Positions 30,123 through 39,800 of a stretch of DNA of 64,000 bases are shown here, piece after piece. Each line of letters begins with the position of its first letter. Within the stretch, counting starts at the first letter, position 1. The stretch comes from Rhynchopus sp. YZ270_cl-10. Lineage: Eukaryota > Euglenozoa > Diplonemea > Diplonemida > Diplonemidae. The stretch covers positions 248,001 to 312,000 of the forward strand of contig OZ037901.1 of the NCBI GenBank assembly GCA_964035575.1, read 5' to 3'. The position numbers were made by a program, and so were the translations under genes. Under the pieces are notes generated by a model. The model saw nothing but the letters and a program-made list of their open reading frames with translations. It did no database searches and had not been told where the DNA came from.

Positions 30123-33100
30123 CTAAAAGGGGTGGGGTTGTTTCGCATCTGGGTTGAGAAGCTGATAGAGGAAGGCTGGGGTTTTGAAGGCTGTGTCTGC
30201 GATTTCCCCGTGCATGACACGTGTTGTGTCGAAGTTTTCTTTGTGGAGGGCCCAGACTGCGGTGAGAAGGAGACTGGGAGAGACACCAAGGTCAGCTGGG
30301 GAGGGGACGGTGGGGGTGACGGTGTCCTTCTTCACGCCTGGCGCGAGACGGAGACAGGAGACATCTTGCAGGTTCACGACACGCCCCCTTCTTGCTCGCA
30401 CTATGCATTTGTGCACCACAGCGAGCGCGCGCGCCTTCTTCATATGCGAATCACGCCCACTCAAAATCCCGACAATTTTATTCATCTTGGGCTGCGCCAA
30501 CAGCGGATCCCTATACCGCGCTAATGCCACCACCGCAGCGTTCTTGATGATCTCTGCATGCAAATAGGCTACAAACGCACGACAGTTGATTTCCCAATGC
30601 TGCTGTTTGTCGTCCCCAACAACACTTCGACAGAAATGCGGTGCAAGCTGTTGAATCTGCGGCAGCAGTGCTTCGACCTTCTGTGCACCTTCCTCCACCT
30701 TAGATCGTAGACGGTGTTGCCGCGAACAGAGCAAAAGACGCATCCTTGCCTCCCTCTCCGAGCATTCCACTACACGGTGGCGGTCGAGGTGTGGTGCCAT
30801 GGTTAGGCTGTAGTTCGGCTTTTCATCAAAGAGGGAAACCTTCGCAAGGACCTGACTGCGGTACGCCATGCACTTCGCGACAATGCTGTTCAACACCAAA
30901 CGATACAGCAGATGCTGCGTCACAAACGGGTTGCTCCCACCCAACCAATTCCCAAACAGAAAACCATATCCACTCGCCGGGCAGTACGGTAGAGCACTCG
31001 AGGCCCCATTGTCCCGCTCCTTTTGCATCTGCAGCTCCCTCTTCTGCGCGAAAAAGTCCCGTATCGTGGTCCCCACCGGATGCAGTGTGGTGGACGTCAT
31101 GATGCTAGACTTAATCTTATCAATGTCAACCCAATCAATAGGGGCCGCAAGGGGTTCAAAGTTGGAGTGACGTTGCCACGCTAGGAAGGCACGGCGAAGA
31201 ATGCCTTGTGTCCCTTCTCGCACGGTGGTGGTCACAAAGAGAACAAATTTTCCGTGTGCAACTGCAGAGTGTGCCCACGCACGAAAGCATTTGATCAAAA
31301 TGAAGTTAATCGACGACTGGATCGCAGCAACAAAGAAGATCATTTTCTCCTTATGTAGAATGCAGCGTAGGGTGAGAAGCACCTTGAGTTGCGACTCCAT
31401 ACGCTTCCGTTGCACCCACGTCGCCAGGGCACGCACCTTTGTGTTGTGGATCACCCTCCTCTTTGTGTGCTCCTCATGTACACGAAGGATGATACGCTTC
31501 TTAAACACATGCTGCCACATGCCAAACCCTTTTGCCAGCAAACTCTGCGAGAACAACGCCGTAGACCGCCTCATGATGAAGATCTTGTACATCGTTCTGA
31601 ACGCTGCAAACACAATTTTGACACCCTTCTCCTCTTTTATACGATTTGCGATCTCCAGATTGTTTTTTTTGTGTTGCTTCACTAATTTATAGTTTTTGAG
31701 AGCAAAGAAACATTTTCTGGTCCGATTTTTCATCACAAACTGCGACATTGCTATATTCATCGAACGCTCTTTTCTGTAACCAACAAAGAATACGTCCCAT
31801 TGAGGAATGCAGGGCACAGCATCGAAGAGCGTTATGGGGGGGAGAGCCGCCATTTTTTCCACCTGTGTGAAGCGGCGCCATACGACGAATGTTTTGTGCT
31901 GCGTGAGGTACGCTATTACTGCAGTCAGGTTGACCATGGCAGCGACTTTTGAGTCAAGCACCGCCTGCACAAACGAAGCCCACGCGACCCAACACTTCCG
32001 AAGGTACCGTCGCCGCATCCACCCTCGCCATGACACATTCAACTTCCACACCCCCCACCTCTCCGCCACCTCGCGTCTGTTCCACCACAGCTCATTCTCG
32101 TCCAACGTAGCCATATACGCTGCCCGCTCTCGCTGCCTCACAATCTCCTGCTTCCACTTATGCGCTTTGCATGTAAACATCATCCAAGCCCCCTGCGACA
32201 TAACAACTCCAGGCACCAACTCCACCTTCTCCCCCCCTTCCTGCTGAGGGGGTTCAAACAGCGGCAGCCCCTCTGGTTTCTTAAAGGGTTTGCGTGGTGC
32301 GCGAGACTCCCTTCGCTCGGTAGCGGGGCTTCCAGTGGAGACCTCGCTCATGGAGGGGGAATAGCTGAGACGGGGGCGATAGAAGCATGATGGACGCTTC
32401 TTTTTGCGATGTGGTCGTGATGGTGACAGTGTTGCAGATTCGAGAATGATCGCTGGGTCAGGGCTGCCTGGGGTATCTGGGGTGTCCGAACGGCGTGAGG
32501 GTCGAACCACTCTCGTTTGAGGTGGCAACAATGGGTCCGAAACGTGCCTCAACTCCAAGCTTGCGAGCATCCCCTTCAACTCCGCACGAAGCTCCTTGCA
32601 CAACGGCACACCATGCATCTCCACACACCCCTTCCCCAACCCATCCAAAACAGATCTGTTCTGTGGATTCACCTCTGTTACCTTTGCATACTGCGATTGA
32701 CCTGCCTTTATCTGCGTCTTTTCTTCTAAACTATGCACTAAAGGGGAGACACTCACTTCATCACCACCACCCCCTTCCTCTTTGAAAAACCGCGCGACTT
32801 CCTCCTTTGTCACTTCAGTCAGGCATTTTGGAGGTGCGGTTCTACGACTTCTTTTTCGTTTCGTACGGTACTGTGTTAACCCCCCCTTTGTACAAGCGAT
32901 ACGACGTTCCCTCGCGTTCTCTGCCCCAAGCCAGGTAGGGTACTCTATGACAGACCCGGTCGTTGCAGGAACAAACGGTGTCAACCCAGAGCTGGGCTGC
33001 TCTACATGGTAGCGTTTTCCTTGAGTGTCCTGCATTCTCTTATGCGTGGCCAGCGTGCTCACAGCGTAGACCCGCCTCCTCTGACACACCCTCGCCACCA

Positions 33101-33515
33101 CAGTGCCCACCAATACGACAACAACCGGGGACACGACCCTGTTCCCCACCCCACAGAGGAGAACAACCGTGCCACGTACCTTGGGTGGTGCTGGAGTGGG
33201 GAGGGCGGCGTCAGGGGTGGGGTGGGGGATACTTTGAGAAATTTTGGTGGATTGTCGGGTTGGTGCGTGAAGCTGGCCGGTTCCCCAAGCAATGTGGGTG
33301 TGGGATGGAGGTGGAGGTGGAGGTGGTGGTGGTGCTGTCTGCGGTCGTGAACCCGTCTTTGTTTTCTTGACACCACCCCAAACCCCTCTCCCCCTCGCAA
33401 GCCCTCGGAAGGAAGCGGCACGTTGCTCTCCCCCAGAGCGGCTGACGGCCCATCCCTCAAATGTGACAGCCAGCTCAGCACCATGTGAGGTAGGAGTATG
33501 GAAGAACGATGTCAT
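30123..33515 (-). CDS. Sfi1-like centrin-binding repeat protein
   Basis: Long frame from an ATG at 33515 (1130 residues if unspliced). The central part (about residues 510-830) has repeated helical segments with a hydrophobic-aromatic core such as CWVAWASFV, FVVWRRFTQ, CFFALKNYK, GFGMWQHVF, ALATWVQRK, CFRAWAHS and AFLAWQRH, separated by basic helices. This matches Sfi1 repeats, which bind centrin along a long helix at spindle poles, basal bodies or centrosomes. The N-terminal third is Pro/Ser/Arg-rich and disordered. A 150-nt in-frame segment, 33179-33030, starts GTACGT and ends TGCAG and encodes an atypical Val-rich stretch, so it is probably an intron (protein then about 1080 residues). The region after the repeats has no recognised domain. 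Another ATG slightly downstream is possible. A type A hairpin lies 26 bp before the start codon. Confidence 0.7.
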   Translation of the reverse strand: MTSFFHTPTSHGAELAVTFEGWAVSRSGGEQRAASFRGLARGRGVWGGVKKTKTGSRPQTAPPPPPPPPPSHTHIAWGTGQLHAPTRQSTKISQSIPHPTPDAALPTPAPPKVRGTVVLLCGVGNRVVSPVVVVLVGTVVARVCQRRRVYAVSTLATHKRMQDTQGKRYHVEQPSSGLTPFVPATTGSVIEYPTWLGAENARERRIACTKGGLTQYRTKRKRSRRTAPPKCLTEVTKEEVARFFKEEGGGGDEVSVSPLVHSLEEKTQIKAGQSQYAKVTEVNPQNRSVLDGLGKGCVEMHGVPLCKELRAELKGMLASLELRHVSDPLLPPQTRVVRPSRRSDTPDTPGSPDPAIILESATLSPSRPHRKKKRPSCFYRPRLSYSPSMSEVSTGSPATERRESRAPRKPFKKPEGLPLFEPPQQEGGEKVELVPGVVMSQGAWMMFTCKAHKWKQEIVRQRERAAYMATLDENELWWNRREVAERWGVWKLNVSWRGWMRRRYLRKCWVAWASFVQAVLDSKVAAMVNLTAVIAYLTQHKTFVVWRRFTQVEKMAALPPITLFDAVPCIPQWDVFFVGYRKERSMNIAMSQFVMKNRTRKCFFALKNYKLVKQHKKNNLEIANRIKEEKGVKIVFAAFRTMYKIFIMRRSTALFSQSLLAKGFGMWQHVFKKRIILRVHEEHTKRRVIHNTKVRALATWVQRKRMESQLKVLLTLRCILHKEKMIFFVAAIQSSINFILIKCFRAWAHSAVAHGKFVLFVTTTVREGTQGILRRAFLAWQRHSNFEPLAAPIDWVDIDKIKSSIMTSTTLHPVGTTIRDFFAQKRELQMQKERDNGASSALPYCPASGYGFLFGNWLGGSNPFVTQHLLYRLVLNSIVAKCMAYRSQVLAKVSLFDEKPNYSLTMAPHLDRHRVVECSEREARMRLLLCSRQHRLRSKVEEGAQKVEALLPQIQQLAPHFCRSVVGDDKQQHWEINCRAFVAYLHAEIIKNAAVVALARYRDPLLAQPKMNKIVGILSGRDSHMKKARALAVVHKCIVRARRGRVVNLQDVSCLRLAPGVKKDTVTPTVPSPADLGVSPSLLLTAVWALHKENFDTTRVMHGEIADTAFKTPAFLYQLLNPDAKQPHPF

Positions 33516-33540
33516 CGCATTTTTAAAGCATAAAAGTGCT

Positions 33541-33572
33541 AAAGTGCAAAACGCCTCTGGGCAGGTACTGAC
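33541..33572 (-). repeat. GAGGC-core hairpin repeat, type A, in a likely 5' UTR
   Basis: Minus strand: GTCAGTACCTGCCCAGAGGC, GTTTTGCACTTTAGC, then ACTTTTATGC. Only 26 bp separate it from the ATG of the Sfi1-like gene, so it is probably transcribed with that gene. Confidence 0.65.
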
Positions 33573-33965
33573 ACTCCTGCGGGAATAAAATGAGAAGGGG
33601 ATATTCCAAAGATTGGAAAAACAAAACAAAACAAAAAGAACAAAAAAAATGACCCTGTATGTGTTGATGTGAAGGGGGTGTGGGTGGAGGGTGGAGGGAG
33701 GGGTGGAAGCTGCGCACTACACCTATCCATTCAACGGGTCTGATTGTCCTGTGACCTGAAGAGAACGGGAAATTTGAATTTGTGTCGTGATAAGCTGAAA
33801 AGAATGAGATTTTCATTTTTTTTTTTCTAATAGGTTGACCCATCAAGGTGCGAATTTTCAAAAAAAAAAAAAAAAAAAAAAAAAACTATAAAAAAAAAGA
33901 GAGAGAAAGAAAGAGAGACAAAACCTACATAATGGGAAAGGAAATGAACTTCCCCAAAAGGGTAC

Positions 33966-33985
33966 ACCCCCCCCCCCCCCCCCCC
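33966..33985 (+). repeat. Poly-C run
   Basis: Uninterrupted run of about 19 C, directly beside the TA flank of the inverted-repeat element. Able to form i-motif/G-quadruplex structures. Confidence 0.9.
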
Positions 33986-33989
33986 TCTA

Positions 33990-34956
33990 GGGGGGGGGGT
34001 CAAAAGCCCCCAAAAAGCGATAACAAAATGATAAAAATCGAGTTTTGGTTTCTAAGTGCTAAAAAATGACCAAAACCAGAAAATACCACCCTCAGATGTC
34101 CAAAAATACATCTGCGCCCGGTTTTGAGCAGTTTTGAGCCTCAAGAAGCCCCGTATCTGCTTTTTTCAAAAATGTACACACAACTTGTACCTGCCCACCC
34201 CCCCGTAGGTAGAGCAACTCACACATTCATCACGCCTCAGTGTGAGCCAGGGGCCAGAAAAGCCTCCAAAGCCACATATTTTCACCCCAAAACCTATCCC
34301 GAAGGGTACCCAGGCTGTTTCGGGGTGTTTAGAGGGACTTGGTGGAACTTAGAACCATGTTTCAAAAAGTGTCAAGGAACTCGTACCAAGGGTTTTCCCA
34401 CCCAAGGTACCTTAAGCCGTCAAAAAACGTGAAGTAGGCAATACATCAAAAAAATACCCCCCTGAGGTCAAAAAAACCACACCATAGGCCCATTTGGACC
34501 CAAAAAATCGAATTCCGCCCGGTTTTGGGCACTTTTGACCACTTCTGAGCGACTTTTTTGCATTTTTTAAAAACGTGACCACCAACTTGTACCTGCCCAC
34601 CCCCCCGTAAGTTCCACCAAGTCCCTCTAAACCCCCCGAAACAGCCTGGGTACCCCTCGGGATAGGTTCTGGGGTGAAAATATGTGGCTTTGGAGGCTTT
34701 TCTGGCCCCTGGCTCACACTGAGGCGTGATGGATGTGTGAGTTGCTCTACCTACAGGGGGTGGGCAGGTACAAGTTGTGTGTACATTTTTGAAAAAAGCA
34801 GATACGGGGCTTCTTGAGGCTCAAAACTGCTCAAAACCGGGCGCAGATGGATTTTTGGACATCTGAGGGTGGTATTTTCTGGTTTTGGTCATTTTTTTAG
34901 CACTTAGGAACAAAAACTCATTTTTTTCAATTTGTTTACCCCTTTTGACCCCCCCC
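33990..34956. mobile_element. TA-flanked long inverted-repeat element (element III)
   Basis: Arms of roughly 350 bp (33990-34345 and 34608-34956) are imperfect inverted copies around a ~260-bp spacer. Ends are G8-10 followed by TCAAAAG, with TA outside each (33988-33989, 34957-34958). Matching blocks in the arms include CGCCCGGTTTTGAGCAGTTT, AACTTGTACCTGCCCACC and CAGGCTGTTTCGGGG. Subterminal motifs are shared with element I at 9411. No transposase frame. A fold-back type non-autonomous element. Confidence 0.8.
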
Positions 34957-34979
34957 TACCCCCCCCCTCGCTGCCACTA

Positions 34980-36349
34980 TCATGCTGAAGAGGCATCGTT
35001 TGTTGTGTCTGATTTTGTCTCCTTTTTGGGTGGTTGGATGCCACCTTTGCGTCCTTGCATGAGATCTGCTACGTATCTTGCTGAGTCGAGCTTCGATGGG
35101 TGGTCGAACAGATCGCCGTCGAGGGGGTGATAGAAGTAGAAAAGACCCTGCTTTACTTCGTGGTTGGGCATCTGTGTACACGCAGGGTTTATTTGAGGAG
35201 AAAAGATTAAGATATAATTTTCAATCGAAAGATAGAATTTTATCCACCAGCATCATCTCCTCTTTTTGTAAATATAATTTTTTTGGATGGTTGGGCATCT
35301 GTGTGCAGGGTTTATTTGAGGAGAAAGAAAAAAAAAACAGTTTTCTAAAAACCATAATATTATCCTCTCAGAAATCTACAGAAGATATTAAGGAATAAAC
35401 AGCGTTCACTCATAAGGTGAGAGAAAATAAAAATTGAAAGTACTAAGGATGCGCACTGATTGGGGAAAATATGACAAAACTGAGGTACATACTCTATCCA
35501 AAACGGCAAGCTGCAGGCGGATGTACTGCACCAAGGTGAACCATGCGTAAAAGGGGACTTCGTCTCTGTGCTCGAAGGGAGAGTTGCGGAAGAGCGCGTA
35601 CATGAGCATGGCATCCCGGTAGGAACACTCAGAGTGGAAGGATTCGTCCAGGGCGAGGTTGTTCTTGTTGTACATCTGTTTCGATGTATTTTTAATAATT
35701 TTGTTTTGTAGTTTTCGAATGGCACATAAAAACTTTATTTAAAAAAGTCATACCCCGTAGTATTTATCTAATTCGTGCTGCTGCTGCATGCTAGTGTGAA
35801 CCATATTCGTAAGCCGAAGCTTTGCAGTGTTTGTGAATGTTGTCATCATTGCCTTATTAATTTGCGCAGCCTCTGGGATCACCCACATCCGCTTCTGCAC
35901 AAGCCACATATGAATCGTAAAGAGCCACATCGTCACATCAAGGTACATTTCCTTTATCCCAAAGAGCGTTGCCCAGTCCGGGTTGTTCACATGGTTCAAC
36001 ATGGTTATCGCTATACGCTGTCCAGATGCGTTGCTCTGAAGACGTCCACGAGAAAAATCAAATTTGACCATCTTTGATGCAAGCCATTCTTTGATTGTCT
36101 CTGGGTTCTGTGTGTGTTTTTTTGTGTAAAAAAAATAGTGTTTGGGGGATATACCTCAATCTCAGTGTCCTTAAAGTATGCAGGCTTGTTCTCCCGAAAC
36201 CATCGCTGCTGCTCTTTTGCCAGCAACTCTATTGTTGCTGACCGGTCAGTTGCTTCTACACGCATCGTACCAAAGTCGACCTTGTTTATGTCTACCATCC
36301 CATCCTGCCCCAATGAGGAGACTGCCCTCCGCTGTACAGTACGTCTCAT
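34980..36349 (-). CDS. UQCC1/CBP3-like complex III assembly factor
   Basis: Exons 36349-36155, 36107-35754, 35675-35493 and 35171-34980, all phase 0, give 307 residues; introns are 47, 78 and 321 nt with GTAT donors. The family (ubiquinol-cytochrome c chaperone; yeast Cbp3, human UQCC1) helps translate and assemble cytochrome b in mitochondria. Matching features are the helical core with LFTIHMWLVQKRMW, the polar segment NKAMMTTFTNTAKLRLTNM, then LDKYYG, LALDESFH...DAMLMYALFRN and VQYIRLQLAVLDR. The start MRRTVQRRAVSSLG is Arg-rich, without acids, and helical, as expected of a mitochondrial presequence. The C-terminal exon (HPLDGDLFDHPSKLD...) ends in a polar tail at TGA. Family call from memory of the fold's conserved motifs. 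If right, the organism probably keeps complex III. Confidence 0.7.
35161..35329. repeat. Duplicated splice-acceptor segment in UQCC1-like intron 3
   Basis: About 42 bp at 35161-35204, covering the start of exon 4 and its acceptor, are repeated at 35288-35329 within the intron, with an intact minus-strand CACAG|ATGCCC. The copies differ mainly by a 3-bp indel. The intron copy is a potential alternative 3' splice site. Confidence 0.65.
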
Positions 36350-36816
36350 GATTGCTTTTATGCTTTGTTTTTCCCCAGAGAAGAGAAAAGGAAAATACAA
36401 TAATAAATGTGTATTGCCTGAGTTGGGGAGGAAATGGGGGGGAAATAATTAGGCAGTACCAGACACTATCAGTTGTTTTCAATAAATATCCCGCGGCCAA
36501 CAGAAGGTGTAAAAAAAGCAAAACAAATGAACGTGCCTCTCGGGGCCAAAGAAGGGGAGAATGGAGTCAATTTCTATCAGAAACCCTGTGCTTGTAGAAG
36601 CCAGGGGGGGTTTTTTTTTTGAGGGGGTGGGGGAGAGGGGAAGGTAATCACTGTGGGGATGCGGGAAAGCTGGGATATAATTTGCGTTTGCGAGAATGTA
36701 CTTTTCCTTTTTTGAAAACTTGGTTGTATTAGTGTAGCCACCCTAGAGTGTGCTCCACTATCCTTTTTTTTTTCTTTTCTGAAGTGTAAACTTCTCTGTG
36801 GTACATCTCTTCACTC
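36350..36816. other. Spacer upstream of the UQCC1-like gene
   Basis: Holds one type D hairpin (36525-36549), a pyrimidine-rich minus-strand tract before the ATG, and homopolymers. No gene seen. Confidence 0.5.
36525..36549 (-). repeat. GAGGC-core hairpin repeat, type D, diverged
   Basis: Minus strand: TTGGCCCCGAGAGGCACGTT, CATTTGTTTTGC. Core intact, stem short. About 180 bp upstream of the UQCC1-like start. Confidence 0.5.
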
Positions 36817-39800
36817 TTACAACGCGTTTTGCACTGGGATGGAGACCCTCCGGCCGAGGCAGTGTGGGAAGGGTACGCTTGCGGTGAAGCGGGCGTTTAC
36901 TGTGAGTGCGCTTTCGAGCGCGTTGCAGCCTGCTGCTGTGGCGCGTATGTTGCCGCCAACGTCGATACGGCGTAGGTTGCGGTTCTGCTTTACTGCTGGC
37001 ACCAGAGCCTGCACACCCGCATCCGTCAATCTGTTGCTCCGAAGCGAAAGAAACGACACAGACTGCTGCGTGCACAACACCTCCGCAATCTGCTTCGCCA
37101 TTGTATCATTCACCTCATTCTCATCCAGCTTCAACGTCTTGCACGAAGTATTGTTCTTCAGAGCACTCAGCAGTGAGTGCAGATGCACATCCGTGAGTGC
37201 AGCACCACTCAAATCCACTTCCACAACACTCGGGTCGTCCGCAGCAAGCGCAGGGAGGACACACTGCACCCTCCCCTTCGCGCTTCTGCTGCCAGGAACA
37301 AAATGCGGCTTCTTCGAACCCATCGTCAAGGCAGGCGGTGCGCTGTACCCTGTCTGCTGGAGTGCGGCCGACTCCTCTTCCCTGCGCCGTACAATCCACT
37401 CAGAGGCAAAGGGGCGCAGTGGGACTGCCGATGCAACGACGGAGTCGAGCTCTGCAAGCTTCTTCTGCTCCCTCCCGCCGTATGTGGACAGGAGGGGGTT
37501 GCTTGCAGCACGGCCCTTCGTGGCGGGGTAGGTGCCGTTGAGGGGGACAAAGTTTGTGTCGTGTGGCGCCTCGTTCGCAGGGGGGCGGCGCTTGGCAGCT
37601 TTGTCAGCACCAGGCTTGCGCATCTCATCCAGACGGCGCGAGAAGTAGCTCATGCGGAACTCATTGCACTTCTCTGTCGAGTCGAGCTGGTGGCGTCTGG
37701 TGCGTTCCATGCAGGTGAGCTCCTCGGACAGCTTGCGCTCTGCATTGTACTGCTCCTGGCGGCGTTTCAGCAGAAGCTGCTCTGGCGAGAGATGTGCCTC
37801 TTTGATTTGTGTCTTTCGCTGTGCCTCCTCTGTGACCTTGTCCTGCTCGTTGACCCAGAGGCGACGCCATTCCTTCAGGCATGCGTCCCGGTACAGATCG
37901 TTGCTCTGTGAGAGGATGAGCTCGCGTGCCTCTGTCTCGTCTGCAAGGATCTGTGTGTACTCTTCATACGACCTGTCCACGACGCGCTGCAGAACCTCCT
38001 TGCGCTGGGCCTCGCGCGCCATGAACTCACGCCGCCACTGCTGCAACGCAACAGCATCTATCTCGCCCATCTCGGTGCGTTCAATGCCTTCCCGCAGACG
38101 CGTGAACTCATGTCTCTGCTTGCGACGTTGCGACAGCTGCAGCATAGCCACACGATGCTCTTCTCGCTGCTGCAGAAGTGCCACGTGGCCATCATCTGCA
38201 CTGCTGTTCACCTCCCTCCGGTGGGTCATCTCCGCCTGCTTAATGTACAGACACTCATCTGTGAAGAGCTGCCACACATCAGCCTCCCACACTGCCACGC
38301 GTGTGCTCCGTTTGCGACGTGCTCGCATCAGCGGTACGACCACCTTGCGCACGAGATACCCCTTCCACACACGCTGTATCTTGAAGGCAGATGTCTTGCG
38401 TAGGCTCAGAAGCGGGCGTGTCATGAAACGGATGATGTGTCCAACCCACACACGCTGCACCTTGATGGCGTTGATCGAGAGGAACACGTGGGAGCGCTTC
38501 GCCTCCCGACGGGCCCGCATGGCACGCCCGATGCGTTGGAGGTTGTGTGTCGATGTGTGGATGAGGAGCTCGTTGAGGCGCAGCCTGTGCTCCAGACGCA
38601 CGCGCTTGAAGCGTGCGCGGGCAACAACGACGCGTTGGAAGCGTTGCAGGCGGAGGGCAGCTGCTTCTGTCTTCATGGACATCATGCGGACGTGGTCTTG
38701 GTAGGCACGGCGCTGCTTCTGCCCTTTCCACAGCGATTGGATGCAGATCGCAGACGTCGTCTTTGCGGCACGGGTGCGGCTCACCTCGTCCTGCGCACGG
38801 TGCCGCCGCCAGCACGTCTGTATCGAGAGTGCGTTGGTGTTGAGCAGGTCCGTGTGCACAGCCTCCTTGCGCACAACTGCGGCACCGCGCCCTTTGTGCC
38901 CGCGCCACGCCTTCTGGATGTGCGTCACTGCGTCCTCGCAACGCTCCTCTTCGTCACGGCGTACGTACGCAGCCTCGCGTGCCTTGCGCAGCTTGCGGAT
39001 GGTCTTGCGTGTGGAGCTGTTGCGTGCAGTGCGTTGGATGCGGCGTGCTGCAGACTGCTGCACAAGACGCTTCTTCACAAACAACCTATGCCGCAGCTGG
39101 AAGCGGTAGAACGTTTGTATACTCTTTGCCGCACGGTGCAGCCGGCGCAACTTTGAACGTGCAAGACACCCACGCAGAAAGCGCTGCACTATCCTGCACG
39201 AACAGCCAACACGGATAAGATGCTTCTTGTCCTGCTGAAAGCTGCGCTCTGCACGATACGCGCTGCGTGCGGTGTAGCCTCTGTACACAGCCTGCAGCGT
39301 CACCGCAGCCGCCTCGCGAAGCACCATGCGGCGCTCCACACGTTTGCGCACCATTGCGTTGCCCTGCCTGCGGCGGTGCGTCCACCCGATAAAGGCACCT
39401 TGAATCTTCGTGGCGGCCTTGTTTCTGATCACTGCACGCTGCTGTGCACAATGCATCCTTGCGTCGTGGCCTCGTTTGATGCATTTGATCCTTGCACACG
39501 ACGTGAGAATGGCAGACCGGTACCGCTGCACCAGACGTCTCGTCAACACGCCCTTCCAGAAGCGCTGCAGCCGCACGCAGGCCCTAGGGAGTGAGAGCTT
39601 TGCGCGCTTCACATTGAGGATGTGCTTGCGCGCCTTCTGGAGGTGGCTCTGTTGGCGGTGCATGCGTTGCAGTGGTGTGACGACGAGGTTGACCTTGCGG
39701 GGGCAGTGCAGGCGTGCTGCGTGTTTGTCCTGCTTCTGGAGACGTCGTGCATCGAGGATGTACTCAGACTGTTTGTAGAGGAACATCTCGCAGGGGTCGA

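Noticed and set aside
33030-33179. Val-rich segment as a membrane span of the Sfi1-like protein
   Set aside because: Bounded by good GTACGT and TGCAG signals and is 150 nt in frame, so more likely an intron.
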